NCBI RefSeq assembly: GCF_900129565.1
Contig: NZ_FQWD01000001.1
Location: 868,001 to 932,000 of the forward strand
DNA: 64,000 nt
Direction of reading: 5' to 3'
Source: Marisediminitalea aggregata
GTDB taxonomy: Bacteria; Pseudomonadota; Gammaproteobacteria; Enterobacterales; Alteromonadaceae
Shown here: positions 10,555 through 21,913 of the stretch, piece by piece
Numbering within the stretch: the stretch's first letter is position 1
Layout: every line of letters begins with the position of its first letter
The notes under the pieces: generated by a model
What the model was told of the DNA's origin: nothing
What the model saw: the letters and a program-made list of their open reading frames with translations, nothing else
Database searches by the model: none
Position numbers and translations under genes: made by a program

Positions 10555-11088
10555 TTATGCTTGCAACGCGTCTGCGAGACGGTTCAATTTAGATTTCACG
10601 GAACCATCGATGACTGTGTCACCGGCTTTAATTACCATACCGGCAACAAGGGCAGGGTCCACGTTACAAATAAGCTTCACTTTACGTGCCAAACGTTTTT
10701 CTAACGATGCACTCAGATTAGTGGTTTGTGTGTCGGTCAGTTCAGACGCCGACGTCACAACTACTTCGATTTCTTTGTCGTACTCTGCTTTCAGCAGGTC
10801 AAACAGCGCAGAAATCTCTGGCAAGGCAGTTAAACGTTTATTCTCTGCCAGAACTTTAATCAGGTTCTGACCATGTGTGTCGAGCGACTCGCCACAGACA
10901 TTAATGTACAGGTCTGCCAGCTTGTCAGCGGCCATTGAACCACCAGACAGTTCGCTGACTGTCTCGTTGCTCGCTACCGCTGCGGCGAAGCCCAGCATTT
11001 CCTGCCATTGTGCAATGGCGTTATGCTCAACAGCAAAATCAAAAGCCGCTTTAGCATAAGGACGAGCTACGGTTGTCAATTCAGACAT
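10555..11088 (-). CDS. atpH: ATP synthase delta subunit
   Basis: 177 residues. The start [14 protein letters not shown] and the C-terminal [30 protein letters not shown] are diagnostic of the delta subunit (OSCP homologue). It sits on top of F1 and joins it to the b-subunit stator. AGGAGATG precedes the ATG. Between atpF and atpA in normal order. Confidence 0.97.
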   Translation of the reverse strand: MSELTTVARPYAKAAFDFAVEHNAIAQWQEMLGFAAAVASNETVSELSGGSMAADKLADLYINVCGESLDTHGQNLIKVLAENKRLTALPEISALFDLLKAEYDKEIEVVVTSASELTDTQTTNLSASLEKRLARKVKLICNVDPALVAGMVIKAGDTVIDGSVKSKLNRLADALQA

Positions 11089-11103
11089 GGCTCATCTCCT
11101 ATC

Positions 11104-11574
11104 TCAAAGCTCGGCGACAAGTTTTTCAACAATGTCGCTTTGCGCGCTGGCGTCGATTTCACGTTGAAGGATCTGCTGTGCACCAGCAACAGCCAGAGCT
11201 GCTACCTGCTTACGCAGTTCCTCTTTGGCACGATTGCGTTCAGCTTCGATTTCGGCATAACCTTGCGTGATAATTTTTTCGCGCTCAGCATGACCACGTT
11301 GCGTTTCCTCATCAACAAGTTGATTGGCGCGCTTTTTGGCCTGCTCGACAATTTCCGCTGCTTGTGCTTTCGCATCTTTCAATTGCTCAGTGGCTTTCGC
11401 CTGAGCAAGTTCTAAATCTTTCTCGGCACGCTCAGAAGCTTCAAGCCCATCGGCTATTTTCTTCTGACGCTCTTCAATTGCTGCCATGATCGGTGGCCAG
11501 ACTTTCGCCATACAGAACCACACGAAAACGATGAACGCAATTAATTCGCCGATCAGAGTAAGGTTGATATTCAC
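11104..11574 (-). CDS. atpF: ATP synthase b subunit
   Basis: 156 residues, identical in length to the E. coli protein. One N-terminal membrane helix (about residues 5-27) is followed by a long charged helix (about 30-140) rich in Ala, Glu, Lys and Gln that dimerises as the peripheral stalk. Lies between atpE and atpH. Confidence 0.97.
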   Translation of the reverse strand: MNINLTLIGELIAFIVFVWFCMAKVWPPIMAAIEERQKKIADGLEASERAEKDLELAQAKATEQLKDAKAQAAEIVEQAKKRANQLVDEETQRGHAEREKIITQGYAEIEAERNRAKEELRKQVAALAVAGAQQILQREIDASAQSDIVEKLVAEL

Positions 11575-11615
11575 AACCGCTCCCCCTCTATTCGTTGATA
11601 AAAGTTATTCGGTGC

Positions 11616-11897
<282 letters not shown>

Positions 11898-11920
11898 TTA
11901 AAAAGTTAGTCAATCAAAAA

Positions 11921-12784
<864 letters not shown>

Positions 12785-12833
12785 TCAGTTGGTCAGGCAA
12801 TCATCGCGTTGTAATTAATTATTTGTTGTTTGC

Positions 12834-13223
12834 TTACGCGCGATGTAAATAAATCATTCCGGGCCATTGCGCGACTAATGTCACAATGTAGCCGATAAAC
12901 AAGGGTAACACCTGCACATTTGTGTGCTTAAATACCCAAGCAAATATCAAAAAGGTGAACAACAACTTAAGTGCTATTCCTTTGCGAAAACTCCGCACGA
13001 CCAAGTCGTTCTTGGATGCACCGGCGAATCTGAATGCAAAAAAGGCAAAAATGCCAGCCGGTACAATATTCGCTACAACGCCTACCAGCGCATCGAGGCC
13101 GCTGTCCAGGCTCATCAGGATGGCAACAATGCCAGAGGCAACCACACCAGCGCAACTCTGCAAGAGTAGTACTTTGAGTGCCAAATGTTGACCTTTAGTA
13201 CCGATACGTTTAGCTGCTTGCAA
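12834..13223 (-). CDS. atpI: ATP synthase protein I
   Basis: 129 residues with four hydrophobic segments and the family motif FFAFRFAGASK. AtpI is a small membrane protein thought to help assemble the c ring and is the usual first gene of the operon. The frame has no ATG: an in-frame TGA lies just upstream and the best start is TTG at 13223, about 29 bases after the predicted transcription start, with only a weak ribosome site. A low translation level would suit a sub-stoichiometric assembly factor (inference). Confidence 0.9.
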   Translation of the reverse strand: MQAAKRIGTKGQHLALKVLLLQSCAGVVASGIVAILMSLDSGLDALVGVVANIVPAGIFAFFAFRFAGASKNDLVVRSFRKGIALKLLFTFLIFAWVFKHTNVQVLPLFIGYIVTLVAQWPGMIYLHRA

Positions 13224-13258
13224 AACCCGCTCGCCATCACTGAATAAAAAGCGTCAGA

Positions 13259-13286
13259 AGTATACTGTTTTGGCGATTAAATTCAA
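13259..13286 (-). promoter_or_regulatory. Promoter of the atp operon
   Basis: Minus strand: -35 TTGAAT (13286-13281), 16-base spacer, -10 TATACT (13264-13259). Transcription would begin near 13252, about 29 bases before atpI. The 179-base gap between parB and atpI holds nothing else that I can identify except a short AAGAC/GTCTT hairpin near 13361-13378. Confidence 0.7.
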
Positions 13287-13402
13287 CTGTAAAAGGCATT
13301 CTGAAGGTTATTCTGAAAATTTACCAGCCCAATATCAGAAATATAACAGGGGGGACCTAAGACTATTGTCTTAAAAGCGCATCTGGTAAGGCCTGTATCA
13401 AC

Positions 13403-14275
13403 CTACTTGATGCGCGATAAAATGCCGTCCAGCTGGTCGAGATCATTGAAATTGATGGTGAGTTTGCCTTTTCCTTTGGCATTGTGATCAATTGACACCT
13501 GCGCACCCATTTTTTCAGAAAGTTCCACTATTAAACTTTGTACGTCAGGGTCGATTTTCTTTTCGGGCTTGGGCGGCGTGGGTTCAAGTAACTTGCGCAC
13601 CAGTTTTTCAGTGTCGCGGACGGTTAACCCTTTCCCTGAAACGACCTGTGCAGCATCAGACTGTGCTTCGCCATCGAGGGCCAGCAGGGCGCGCGCATGT
13701 CCCATTTCGATATCGCCATGCTCAACCAGCAATTTAACGTCATCGTTTAGGTTGTTCAGGCGTAGCAGGTTCGTAATGGTGGTACGTGATTTCCCTACCG
13801 CTTCAGCGACCTCAGAGTGCGTAAGCTCAAATTCGTTCATTAACCGTTCCAGCGCCTGAGCTTCTTCCATGGCGTTGAGATCTTCACGCTGGATATTCTC
13901 AATTAACGCTATAGCCACAGCCGCTTCATCAGCGACATCTTTAATCAAACACGGTACTACATCCAATTGCGCAAGTTGCGCAGCACGCCAGCGACGCTCA
14001 CCGGCAATGATTTCGTATTTGTTTTCGCCTACGGTGCGAACCACAATGGGTTGAATAACCCCTTGTGAACGGATAGATGACGCCAGCTCTTCGAGCGCTT
14101 CCGGCGACATATCTTTACGCGGCTGGTACTTGCCAGGCTGCAAAAATTCAATGGGGAGTTTACGCAGTTCGCTTTTTTGCGCGTTGCCGGCTTCTTCGTC
14201 CTGGCGGGATGTTGACTGACTGGTTGCAAGTAATGCGTCCAGACCGCGTCCGAGTCCTCTTCTTTTTGCTGACAT
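13403..14275 (-). CDS. parB: Chromosome partition protein ParB
   Basis: 290 residues. Domains in order: a basic N-terminus (MSAKRRGLGRGLDALL), the CTP-binding ParB/Srx domain with GERRWRAAQ and ENIQREDLNAMEEA, a helix-turn-helix (LTHSEVAEAVGKSRTTITNLLRL) that reads parS, and a C-terminal dimerisation domain. ParB loads at parS and slides along DNA as a clamp. Two parS sites are present in this window inside recF, about 15 kb away. GAGGAAATT precedes the ATG. Forms an operon with parA, 29 bases upstream. Confidence 0.97.
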   Translation of the reverse strand: MSAKRRGLGRGLDALLATSQSTSRQDEEAGNAQKSELRKLPIEFLQPGKYQPRKDMSPEALEELASSIRSQGVIQPIVVRTVGENKYEIIAGERRWRAAQLAQLDVVPCLIKDVADEAAVAIALIENIQREDLNAMEEAQALERLMNEFELTHSEVAEAVGKSRTTITNLLRLNNLNDDVKLLVEHGDIEMGHARALLALDGEAQSDAAQVVSGKGLTVRDTEKLVRKLLEPTPPKPEKKIDPDVQSLIVELSEKMGAQVSIDHNAKGKGKLTINFNDLDQLDGILSRIK

Positions 14276-14304
14276 AATTTCCTCAATGCCTGAGTATGTG
14301 TTTA

Positions 14305-15099
14305 CTAACTGGCCTTAGCAGGCATATCACTGTGTTTATCGCGTCGTCTTAGAATTTCACCGGCCAGGGCCAGGTAGGCTTTTGCGCCTGTAGACGACTT
14401 GTCATAGTACATCGCCGGGGCACCAAATGAAGGCGCTTCCGCCAAGCGAACATTACGAGGGATCACGGTGCGGTATACCTGTTCACCAAAGTGGCGTTTT
14501 AATTGCTCAGAAACGTCATTGGCTAATCGATTGCGTGGATCATACATGGTTCTGAGCACGCCTTCTATCTTCAGTTCCGGATTTACCACAGACGCCAGCT
14601 TTTGAATGGTGTCCATTAACGCCGTTAATCCTTCAAGTGCGTAGTATTCGCACTGCATGGGAACCAGAATCGAATCGGCTGCAGCCAGCGCGTTCACCGT
14701 AAGCAGGTTAAGCGACGGTGGGCAATCGATAAAAATAAAATCGTAGTAGTCGCGCACTGAAGCCAGCGCATTGCGCAAACGAACTTCGCGAGCAAACTGC
14801 TCCATGAGCTTGATTTCAGCTGCGGTCACATCTCCGTTGGCAGCAATCAGATCATATTTGCCTGATGTTTGCTTGATAATGACTTCGTCAACCGGCTTAT
14901 CTTCAATCAAGAGCTCATAACTGGTGGCATCCACATCGTATTTGTCTACGCCACTTCCCATCGTAGCGTTGCCCTGAGGATCCAGGTCAATCAACAATAC
15001 CTTGCGCTTGGTCGCCGCCATTGACGCGGAAACGTTGACCGCTGTGGTGGTTTTACCAACACCACCTTTCTGATTTGCAATCGCAATGACTTTAGCCAC
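14305..15099 (-). CDS. parA: Chromosome partition ATPase ParA (Soj type)
   Basis: 264 residues, a short Soj-type ParA without an N-terminal DNA-binding domain. The deviant Walker [16 protein letters not shown] is near residues 11-25 with the signature Lys, and the Walker B region is [19 protein letters not shown]. It binds DNA non-specifically as an ATP dimer and is released by ParB, moving the origin region. It lies between rsmG (12 bases upstream) and parB. Confidence 0.97.
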   Translation of the reverse strand: MAKVIAIANQKGGVGKTTTAVNVSASMAATKRKVLLIDLDPQGNATMGSGVDKYDVDATSYELLIEDKPVDEVIIKQTSGKYDLIAANGDVTAAEIKLMEQFAREVRLRNALASVRDYYDFIFIDCPPSLNLLTVNALAAADSILVPMQCEYYALEGLTALMDTIQKLASVVNPELKIEGVLRTMYDPRNRLANDVSEQLKRHFGEQVYRTVIPRNVRLAEAPSFGAPAMYYDKSSTGAKAYLALAGEILRRRDKHSDMPAKAS

Positions 15100-15111
15100 G
15101 GTTAATCCCAG

Positions 15112-15750
15112 TTATGATTTTTGCACGGTTAGCAGGTGACGCTCACCCTCCAGACCAGGAACGGTAAGCTTTACAGAGTGTGTAACAGCAAAATTATCGC
15201 CCAGCTCTGCAATTTCTTCTGCCGGATACTGGCCTTTGAGAGCCAGAAACTTACCCTCTGAATCTACCAGATGCTGACACCAGTGCAACATATCTTTTAA
15301 CGACGCAAAGGCACGGCTCAACACTGCATCATAGTACTGCTCGGGCTGATGCGCTTCAACCCGGCTTTGAATTGGCGTAATGTTATCCAGCTTCATCTCG
15401 AACGCACATTGCTTCATGAAACGCACGCGCTTGCCGAGGCTATCGAGTAACGTGAAGTGCTTTTCCGGATACACAATCGACAACGGAATACCGGGTAAAC
15501 CGGGTCCGGTACCCACGTCGATCAGGTTTTCACCGTCAATGTGCGGCGCTACAGCGAGGGAATCCAGGATATGCTTCACCATCATCTGCTCGGGATCGCG
15601 CACAGAGGTCAGATTGAACGCCTTATTCCACTTGTGTATACGCGCAACGTAATCAATTAATTTTTGCTGTTGTTCGCTGGTAAGCGTGAGATCCATTGTC
15701 GACAAACCGTCAGACAGGATCTGATGTAAAACCTGATGATCAATACTCAT
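15112..15750 (-). CDS. rsmG: 16S rRNA m7G527 methyltransferase RsmG
   Basis: 212 residues. The SAM-binding motif [20 protein letters not shown] and the [10 protein letters not shown] segment are typical of RsmG (GidB), which methylates N7 of G527 in 16S rRNA; its loss gives low-level streptomycin resistance in many bacteria. The ATG follows the mnmG stop without a gap, so translation is probably coupled. Confidence 0.97.
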   Translation of the reverse strand: MSIDHQVLHQILSDGLSTMDLTLTSEQQQKLIDYVARIHKWNKAFNLTSVRDPEQMMVKHILDSLAVAPHIDGENLIDVGTGPGLPGIPLSIVYPEKHFTLLDSLGKRVRFMKQCAFEMKLDNITPIQSRVEAHQPEQYYDAVLSRAFASLKDMLHWCQHLVDSEGKFLALKGQYPAEEIAELGDNFAVTHSVKLTVPGLEGERHLLTVQKS

Positions 15751-17652
15751 TTATGCGGACTGCTTTTCGTGTTTGCGTAACAAACCGTGCTTCTTCAAGT
15801 ACACCAGCAATAATGAAATGGCTGCTGGTGTAATGCCGGAAATACGCGCCGCTTTGCCAATCGTTTCCGGTCGAGCGTCAGTAAGCTTAGCCACCACTTC
15901 ATTGGATAAACCTGAAATCTTGCTGTAGTCAAAGTCAGCGGGCAACAAGGTATTTTCGTGTCGCTGGGTCTTGGCAATTTCATCCTGCTGGCGTGCGATA
16001 TACCCTGCGTATTTGATTTGAATCTCAACCTGTTCTGCCGCAATCGGGTCTTCCAGACCTGGTCCAATGCCTTCAATGTCCATCAGTGCGGCATACGTCA
16101 TTTCAGGACGACGAATCAATTCTTCCAGCGAATGTTCACGGCTTACCGGGTTTTTCAACAAGGTATTTAGCGCGGGCACTGCTTTGTGATCCGGGTGCAC
16201 CCATTGACCGCGCAAACGCTGTTGCTCTTGCTCAACGGCTTCGACCTTGGCATTGAATGACGCCCAACGTGCGTCATCCACCAGCCCGGCTTCACGGCCA
16301 AGGGCGGTTAAGCGCATGTCAGCATTGTCTTCACGCAGCAACAAACGATATTCAGCACGACTGGTGAACATACGGTAGGGTTCTTTAGTCCCCATGGTAG
16401 CCAGATCGTCAATCAATACACCCATGTAGGCCTGATCGCGGCGCAGGATCATGGGATCTTTGTCTTGTACCTGTAGCGCAGCGTTAGCACCGGCGATAAG
16501 CCCTTGCGCACCGGCTTCTTCATAACCGGTGGTACCGTTGATTTGTCCGGCAAAGAACAACCCGTCAATGTACTTGGTTTCCAGCGTTTGCTTGAGGTCT
16601 CGCGGATCGAAGAAGTCGTATTCAATGGCATAGCCAGGTCGAATGATATGCGCGTTCTCAAAGCCGCGAATAGAGCGGACCAATGCCATTTGCACGTCGA
16701 ACGGTAAACTGGTTGAAATACCATTTGGGTATACCTCAACGCTGTTAAGTCCTTCCGGTTCGACAAAGATCTGATGCGATGACTTGTCGGCAAAGCGATT
16801 AATTTTGTCTTCAATACTCGGACAATAACGCGGTCCAATGCCTTCAATAACACCGGTATACATGGGCGAGCGGTCCAGACCACCGCGAATGATCTCGTGG
16901 GTTTGTTCATTGGTGTGCGTTATGTAACACGGGATCTGACGTGGATGCATGTCACGGTTACCCATGAATGAGAACACCGGTGCAGGATCGTCACCTGGCT
17001 GCGGCTGCATCACACTGAAGTCCAGTGTACGAATATCTAGTCGTGCAGGCGTACCGGTTTTCAGTCGGTCCACACGGAACGGCAGAGCGCGTAAACGGTC
17101 AGCCAGGGCAATGGATGGCGGATCACCTGCGCGACCGCCTTTGTAGTTTTCCAGACCAATGTGGATCGTACCACCCAAAAACGTACCCACCGTTAATACC
17201 ACGGTTTTAGCACGGAATTTTAGCCCCATTTGGGTTACCACACCGCATACGCGATCGTTTTCTACGATCAGATCGTCACAACTTTGTTGGAACAACGTCA
17301 GATTCGGTTGGTTTTCAACGATGGTTCTGATTGCCTGACGATACAGGGTACGGTCAGCCTGGGCACGGGTTGCGCGAACGGCTGGGCCTTTGCTTGAATT
17401 CAGTGTACGAAATTGGATCCCACCCTGATCGATCGCCAGTGCCATAGCGCCACCTAATGCATCGATCTCTTTAACCAAATGACCTTTACCGATCCCACCA
17501 ATGGCAGGATTACATGACATTTGGCCAATCGTTTCTATGTTGTGTGTAAGCAGCAAGGTATTAACGCCCATGCGTGCAGCTGCCAATGCGGCTTCTGTAC
17601 CTGCATGACCACCACCAACAACGATGACGTCATAATCTTGTTGATAAAACAT
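15751..17652 (-). CDS. mnmG: tRNA uridine-5-carboxymethylaminomethyl(34) synthesis enzyme MnmG
   Basis: 633 residues, full length. The FAD-binding N-terminus is [22 protein letters not shown], followed by [24 protein letters not shown] and the family motif [15 protein letters not shown] [12 protein letters not shown]. With MnmE (20525-21907) it builds the cmnm5 side chain on wobble U34 of several tRNAs. It is the first gene downstream of oriC on the minus strand, the classical gidA position, and heads the mnmG-rsmG-parA-parB run. Confidence 0.98.
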   Translation of the reverse strand: MFYQQDYDVIVVGGGHAGTEAALAAARMGVNTLLLTHNIETIGQMSCNPAIGGIGKGHLVKEIDALGGAMALAIDQGGIQFRTLNSSKGPAVRATRAQADRTLYRQAIRTIVENQPNLTLFQQSCDDLIVENDRVCGVVTQMGLKFRAKTVVLTVGTFLGGTIHIGLENYKGGRAGDPPSIALADRLRALPFRVDRLKTGTPARLDIRTLDFSVMQPQPGDDPAPVFSFMGNRDMHPRQIPCYITHTNEQTHEIIRGGLDRSPMYTGVIEGIGPRYCPSIEDKINRFADKSSHQIFVEPEGLNSVEVYPNGISTSLPFDVQMALVRSIRGFENAHIIRPGYAIEYDFFDPRDLKQTLETKYIDGLFFAGQINGTTGYEEAGAQGLIAGANAALQVQDKDPMILRRDQAYMGVLIDDLATMGTKEPYRMFTSRAEYRLLLREDNADMRLTALGREAGLVDDARWASFNAKVEAVEQEQQRLRGQWVHPDHKAVPALNTLLKNPVSREHSLEELIRRPEMTYAALMDIEGIGPGLEDPIAAEQVEIQIKYAGYIARQQDEIAKTQRHENTLLPADFDYSKISGLSNEVVAKLTDARPETIGKAARISGITPAAISLLLVYLKKHGLLRKHEKQSA

Positions 17653-17770
17653 TGTAACCTCACTAATTACGTAACATAGCGTGGGAAAAAAGGGCGCGTA
17701 TTTTAGCTGAGTTATTGCATAAAGAAAACGGTTAAATTTTCTTCATTTTTTCTGTGTGATGCAAGAACAC

Positions 17771-18180
17771 GATCGGCTATCTATTAGAAAGGATCTGTAT
17801 AGATCTTTTATTTTTATATTTATATAGCAAGACCAGATCTGTGTATAACCGCCTTTTCCCATTTAATTACATATTGTTACGCGATCAATAAGATCTGGAA
17901 TACCCCGATCACAAGTACAGTGTGATCCTGTGTATAAGGGGCGCTTTTATCCACAATCAGATTACTCCTCGATCTTATCAAAATTGAGATCAAAGCTTGT
18001 ACACAACTAGTCTGCAGAGGTTATGCACAGCAGTGATCTAGCTTTGATCTAGTTGGGGATAAGTTGTTGAATAGATCAGTGATCAGATCGCACCAATATT
18101 GATATTACGCGGTGTGTAGCGCGATCTGAGTGTGGAAAAGAGTTATTCAGATCAGACGTTAATGATCGCGAGATCAGATC
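17771..18180. other. oriC: Chromosomal replication origin oriC
   Basis: This 410-base stretch between mnmG and a DnaC-like gene contains 20 GATC sites (chance expectation one or two), an AT-rich unwinding region with an E. coli-type 13-mer (17802-17814), and DnaA boxes: TGTGTATAA at 17840-17848 and 17929-17937, consensus TTATCCACA at 17947-17955, TTATGCACA at 18021-18029, and the near-match TGGGGATAA at 18054-18062. Several weaker ones (such as 18131-18139) are also present. Order and placement beside mnmG on one side and the mioC operon on the other match E. coli and Vibrio oriC. Dam methylation and SeqA sequestration are expected by analogy. The whole gap is 17653-18506. Confidence 0.93.
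17791..17848 (+). other. DNA unwinding element with 13-mer and first DnaA box
   Basis: GATCTTTTATTTT at 17802-17814 fits the E. coli 13-mer consensus GATCTnTTnTTTT without mismatch and is followed by TTATATTTATATAG, the most AT-rich part of the origin. A DnaA box, TGTGTATAA, follows at 17840-17848. Strand opening is therefore expected on the mnmG side, as in E. coli. Confidence 0.8.
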
Positions 18181-18506
18181 GTCTTTGGTTCGACACTATT
18201 TTTGAGAACGGTGATGTTGTATTGCAAATAATGACGTTTTTATCGCTGTTTTATTGCCTGATAGTCATTATTTTATTGCGGTAGACCCTGAATTCACGGT
18301 GATTTACGTAATAGTTGTAGCTAGGTAGATAAGTAAAGGCAGATATTGATTTATACAACAGTATTGCTTGCTCAATGGCTGACAGGCCTTGTAAACAAGG
18401 GGCTAGCACGTTGTTTGGTGGAAATGGGGAAATGGAACTGAGGCCCACAAGACGCTCAGGAGAGTGTTAGGGGCCTGGAGATTGACTTAACGCAGTTAAT
18501 ATTAGC
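18181..18506. other. Non-coding stretch between oriC and the dnaC-like gene
   Basis: No convincing gene. The only notable structure is a short hairpin CCTTGT-TT-ACAAGG type element near 18386-18400 and the GC-rich block 18441-18480, which lies past the stop of the dnaC-like gene. No clear rho-independent terminator is seen, so transcripts of the mioC-dnaTC operon could run into oriC. Confidence 0.5.
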
Positions 18507-19325
18507 TTAGCGTACCTGGTTTGGCTGATACTGCTGTTTGGGACTGAGGTCTTCTTCGTCCAGCGTTAGGCCAGTGCGACGGCTTGGGCCTGAAAATTTG
18601 ACCTTGTAGGTGTCGTATTCTTTGATCGATTCAAAGCAGTAACGGCCAAGTGCATGTTCCAGATCGCCCAGAGAGTGGTTGGTGATCAAGATACAATTTT
18701 TCTTGTTAACCAAGCGCTGCCTAAGAAGATTACCCAGCCAGCTTTGTGCGTTCTTCTTTAAAACGGTTTCATTTACGCACACTTCGTCGAGGATCAGCAT
18801 GTCTACATCAAGCAGTTCCTGATTGGCTTCACGGAATTTCTGGCCGATATTGTCCTGAGCGCTGAAATCATATGCTGCATAGCGCATTTCCAGCAAACTG
18901 GATAACTGTCGGTACAACACCGTGATCTCAAACTGTTCAATAAGCTGATGCGCAATGGCCCCTGCAATATGGGATTTGCCTCGTCCGTAGTCACCATAAA
19001 AGATCATCATATGCGAGCCCGCTTCCCGCCAGGCTCTGTCTTCGTGTGCGGCAATAAACGACTGTGCAATGCTCACAGCCTCTATAACGTCGTCGCTGTC
19101 TTCAATCAGATTGTTGAAAGTCCAGCGCGGGTTCAGGTCAGAACGGCCGTGCAGGGCGTCGATACGCTGTCGCTTACTTTGCTGTTGAAGCTGATTTATC
19201 TCCTGATTCGCTTTTGCTTCGTAGTCTTTGCGTAAGGTCTTGTAATCAATGTATTCAGATTCATTGGGCACGGGTTTACCCAGTGCTTTAGCGAGTGAAT
19301 TTAATCTGTCTTTAAATGAATCCAT
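18507..19325 (-). CDS. DnaC-like replicative helicase loader
   Basis: 272 residues from ATG at 19325. An AAA+ ATPase of the DnaC/IstB type: Walker A GDYGRGKS at 111-118, Walker B VDMLILDEV around 174-182, and sensor-like LITNHSLGDLEHALG near 216-230. The N-terminus (about 1-60) is charged and helical, as in loaders that contact DnaB. The C-terminus GPSRRTGLTLDEEDL has the expected basic patch. It is slightly longer than E. coli DnaC (245). It follows a DnaT-like gene with 5 bases between stop and ATG and lies directly beside oriC. A phage- or transposon-type IstB is possible by fold but unlikely from context. Confidence 0.85.
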   Translation of the reverse strand: MDSFKDRLNSLAKALGKPVPNESEYIDYKTLRKDYEAKANQEINQLQQQSKRQRIDALHGRSDLNPRWTFNNLIEDSDDVIEAVSIAQSFIAAHEDRAWREAGSHMMIFYGDYGRGKSHIAGAIAHQLIEQFEITVLYRQLSSLLEMRYAAYDFSAQDNIGQKFREANQELLDVDMLILDEVCVNETVLKKNAQSWLGNLLRQRLVNKKNCILITNHSLGDLEHALGRYCFESIKEYDTYKVKFSGPSRRTGLTLDEEDLSPKQQYQPNQVR

Positions 19326-19330
19326 AGCGA

Positions 19331-19990
19331 TCAACGATTGTTAGATTTATTGGCATATTTAGCCACCAGTTTACGCGCATTATCGTCGGCTTCAATGCCT
19401 GCTTCAACTTTCACTATCTGATTCCCGACTTTCTTCACTGCCTGATAGCCTTTGGCAGTGCGACGGGTTTTTAGTGAATGCACGAACTTTTGGGTCCATT
19501 GATAGGCACTCAATACCACTTCTGGTCGTCCTAACCAGTACGCGACAAACTCGCCGGTGTCTTCCTGTTCGTAGTGGGTATCGATGAGGCCAATCAGGTT
19601 GGCTAACTCATTAAATACGTTTGTCTGAGGCTGCCAGTTAGCGTGCATAGCATGTCGTTGCTGATGCAGTGAGGCGTACTCTGGTTGCTCATGCGTAAGG
19701 GGTAACAGCAATCGCTCGCCGTTCAGTGATGCCTCAAAAGACAGCGATTCTGGAAGAGAAACCAGTCCTGCTTGTGCCAATTGTTCAATAAGCTGATTGA
19801 TATCACGTCCCCGGGTAAAGGGACCGTCGTTCGAATTGCCATTTACCAGCGTTAGCAGCGATTTGTACTGGAGTGGGGCGCTGACCATCGTATTGGTGTT
19901 TACCGTAGGTCTTAAGCCGAGGCAATACAGTACACGTGCGTCGTTTGACAGCGGTGATGTTAATGCGTTGAGCTCGGCCTGGGTGTACAT
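19331..19990 (-). CDS. DnaT-like primosomal protein
   Basis: 219 residues. The C-terminal part (about 125-175) has the DnaT DNA/DnaC-binding pattern: EFVAYWLGRPEV followed by YQWTQKFVHSLKTRR, resembling the IAYW...VQWQQKLARSL segment of E. coli DnaT. The N-terminal part (MYTQAELNALTSPLSNDARVLYCLGLRP) looks like a winged-helix replication protein of the phage type. DnaT acts with PriA/PriB to pass DnaB-DnaC onto DNA at restart. ATG at 19990 overlaps the mioC stop (TGATG), so the two are translationally coupled; a longer form from 20023 is less likely. Function is inferred from family and neighbours. Confidence 0.75.
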   Translation of the reverse strand: MYTQAELNALTSPLSNDARVLYCLGLRPTVNTNTMVSAPLQYKSLLTLVNGNSNDGPFTRGRDINQLIEQLAQAGLVSLPESLSFEASLNGERLLLPLTHEQPEYASLHQQRHAMHANWQPQTNVFNELANLIGLIDTHYEQEDTGEFVAYWLGRPEVVLSAYQWTQKFVHSLKTRRTAKGYQAVKKVGNQIVKVEAGIEADDNARKLVAKYANKSNNR

Positions 19991-20430
19991 CAGTCCAGGG
20001 TATCCAGAATAGGTTCGAACCATTCAATAGCTTTGTCTTCAGGAATCGGGTGATGCAGCACGTCAATTAACAGGGGTTCAGACATGATTTTTGCTCCACC
20101 GTCATTCAGCAGTTTTTCCATTGCCATAGCGCCGTGACAGAACGTATCGTAGCTGCTGTCACCCAGGCCAATGACGAACGCTTCCACATCTGACAGATCT
20201 TCATCTTCCAGTTGTTTAGCAAAAGGCTGAATGTTTTCGGGTAAATCGCCGGCACCGTGTGTTGAGGTACAAATAATCCAGGTGGTGTCTTCGTCGATAT
20301 CATCGATATTCGGCTCCAGCAGCACACTGACTTTGTTGCCGCGTTCGCGGATAAGATTTGCTATTGCGTCGGCAACGTATTCACTGGCGCCTAATACAGA
20401 GCCAACCAGCAGGGTGAAATGACGATCCAT
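19990..20430 (-). CDS. mioC: MioC-type flavodoxin
   Basis: 146 residues (E. coli MioC has 147). The flavodoxin phosphate loop region (LLVGSVLGASEYVADAIAN), the STHGAGDLPENIQPF segment and FVIGLGDSSYDTFCHGA, which cradle FMN, are all present. MioC supports biotin synthase electron transfer in E. coli and is the classical oriC neighbour. AGGAG 4 bases before ATG 20430 fixes the start over an upstream TTG. It heads a mioC-dnaT-dnaC operon that reads towards oriC. Confidence 0.94.
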   Translation of the reverse strand: MDRHFTLLVGSVLGASEYVADAIANLIRERGNKVSVLLEPNIDDIDEDTTWIICTSTHGAGDLPENIQPFAKQLEDEDLSDVEAFVIGLGDSSYDTFCHGAMAMEKLLNDGGAKIMSEPLLIDVLHHPIPEDKAIEWFEPILDTLD

Positions 20431-20484
20431 AGAACTCCTGATAAACAAGTTTGTCGTCTTAGATAATGGCGGGAGTATATCAAT

Positions 20485-20509
20485 AGCCTGCTATTTTGTT
20501 TAGCAGGCT
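20485..20509 (-). terminator. Stem-loop after mnmE
   Basis: A 9-bp perfect stem AGCCTGCTA / TAGCAGGCT with a 7-base loop lies between the mnmE stop and mioC. The tail on the minus strand (ATTGATAT) is poor in T, so termination may be partial. Confidence 0.5.
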
Positions 20510-20524
20510 TTGTGAATGAGGCGA

Positions 20525-21907
20525 TTATTTGCCGATACAAAACGATGAGAAAATACGCCCCAATAAATCGTCGGAGCTAAACTCGCCGGTAATTTCGCTG
20601 AGGTGTTGATGCGCTAGTCGCAATTCTTCTGCCAGCAACTCGCCAGCCAGGTTGTCGTGCAACTGTTGTTCACCGATTTGCAGATGTTCAAGGGTATTGT
20701 CGATGGCATCGATGTGACGGCGTCGCGCAATAAACTGACCTTCGGTGGTGGTGTCTAGACCCATGCTTTGCGATAAATGATCGCGTAACAGTTCCACGCC
20801 TTGTCCGGTATTGGCTGATAGCGAAATAACACTGAAAGGGCCGTGCGGGGTATCTACCTGCTGCAACGTAACGTTGTCGCCGGAAATATCCGCCTTATTG
20901 CGGATCACTGTCACCGGCATGCCTGCTGGCAATCGTTGCATGAACTCTGGCCAAATCTGGTATGGGTCGATATCACTCGATGTGGTGCTGTCCACGACAA
21001 ACAATACGCGATCCGCATCGTTTATGGCTTCCCAGGCCCGGGCTATGCCAATTTGTTCGACCTTGTCGGGGCTATCGCGTAACCCTGCCGTATCGATAAC
21101 ATGCAAAGGCATACCGTTTACGTTGATGTGTTCTTTCAACACATCGCGAGTGGTGCCGGCAATGTCAGTCACAATGGCGCTTTCCCGGCCCGCCAGGGCA
21201 TTGAGCAGACTCGATTTACCGGCGTTTGGACGACCTGCAATGACCACCTGCATACCTTCGCGGAGCAGGGTACCTTGTTTGGCTTGTTCGCGAATGTGGT
21301 TGACGTCGCGAATAATATCGGCCAAATCCTGGGTGACCTTGCCATCAGACAGGAAATCGATTTCTTCGTCTGGAAAATCAATGGCTGCTTCAACGTACAT
21401 ACGAAGGTGGATGATGGCTTCAGACAGTGTGTGTATGTGTTTTGAAAAATCACCCTGTAACGACCGCACTGCGCTTCTCGCAGCTTGCTTGGAACTGGCG
21501 TCAATGAGATCCGCAATCGCTTCTGCCTGAGCCAGATCCAGTTTGTCATTTAAAAATGCCTGTTCACTGAATTCACCGGGGCGTGCCAGTCTGACCGACT
21601 TAATTTGCAGTATGGCTTCCAGCAGCATGTCCATAATAACCGGACCGCCATGGCCCTGAAATTCCACGACGTCTTCACCGGTAAAGGAATTTGGGGCTTT
21701 GAAGTACAGGGCAATGCCCTGGTCGATGACTTCCTGGTTGGCATCGTGAAAGCCGGTGTAAGTCGCAACACGCGGCGTGAGCTCTACATTCAGCAACGCT
21801 TTTGCCACGTCGAGGGCCTTAGGACCGGATACGCGGATAATACCCACGCCGCCACGGCCTGGCGGCGTAGCCTGGGCAACAATGGTGTCGGTGTGAGTAG
21901 TCTGCAT
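20525..21907 (-). CDS. mnmE: tRNA modification GTPase MnmE
   Basis: 460 residues. N-terminal tetrahydrofolate-binding domain, helical domain, and inserted G domain with GRPNAGKS (225-232), DIAGTTRD and DTAGLRDS. The C-terminal CIGK carries the catalytic cysteine motif of the family. It works with MnmG to modify U34 of tRNA. It lies 6 bases downstream of yajQ on the same strand. Confidence 0.98.
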   Translation of the reverse strand: MQTTHTDTIVAQATPPGRGGVGIIRVSGPKALDVAKALLNVELTPRVATYTGFHDANQEVIDQGIALYFKAPNSFTGEDVVEFQGHGGPVIMDMLLEAILQIKSVRLARPGEFSEQAFLNDKLDLAQAEAIADLIDASSKQAARSAVRSLQGDFSKHIHTLSEAIIHLRMYVEAAIDFPDEEIDFLSDGKVTQDLADIIRDVNHIREQAKQGTLLREGMQVVIAGRPNAGKSSLLNALAGRESAIVTDIAGTTRDVLKEHINVNGMPLHVIDTAGLRDSPDKVEQIGIARAWEAINDADRVLFVVDSTTSSDIDPYQIWPEFMQRLPAGMPVTVIRNKADISGDNVTLQQVDTPHGPFSVISLSANTGQGVELLRDHLSQSMGLDTTTEGQFIARRRHIDAIDNTLEHLQIGEQQLHDNLAGELLAEELRLAHQHLSEITGEFSSDDLLGRIFSSFCIGK

Positions 21908-21913
21908 ACTGAA

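Noticed and set aside
18251..18448. 65-codon frame on the minus strand between oriC and the dnaC-like gene
   Set aside because: Weak composition, no ribosome site, no family; the region looks non-coding.
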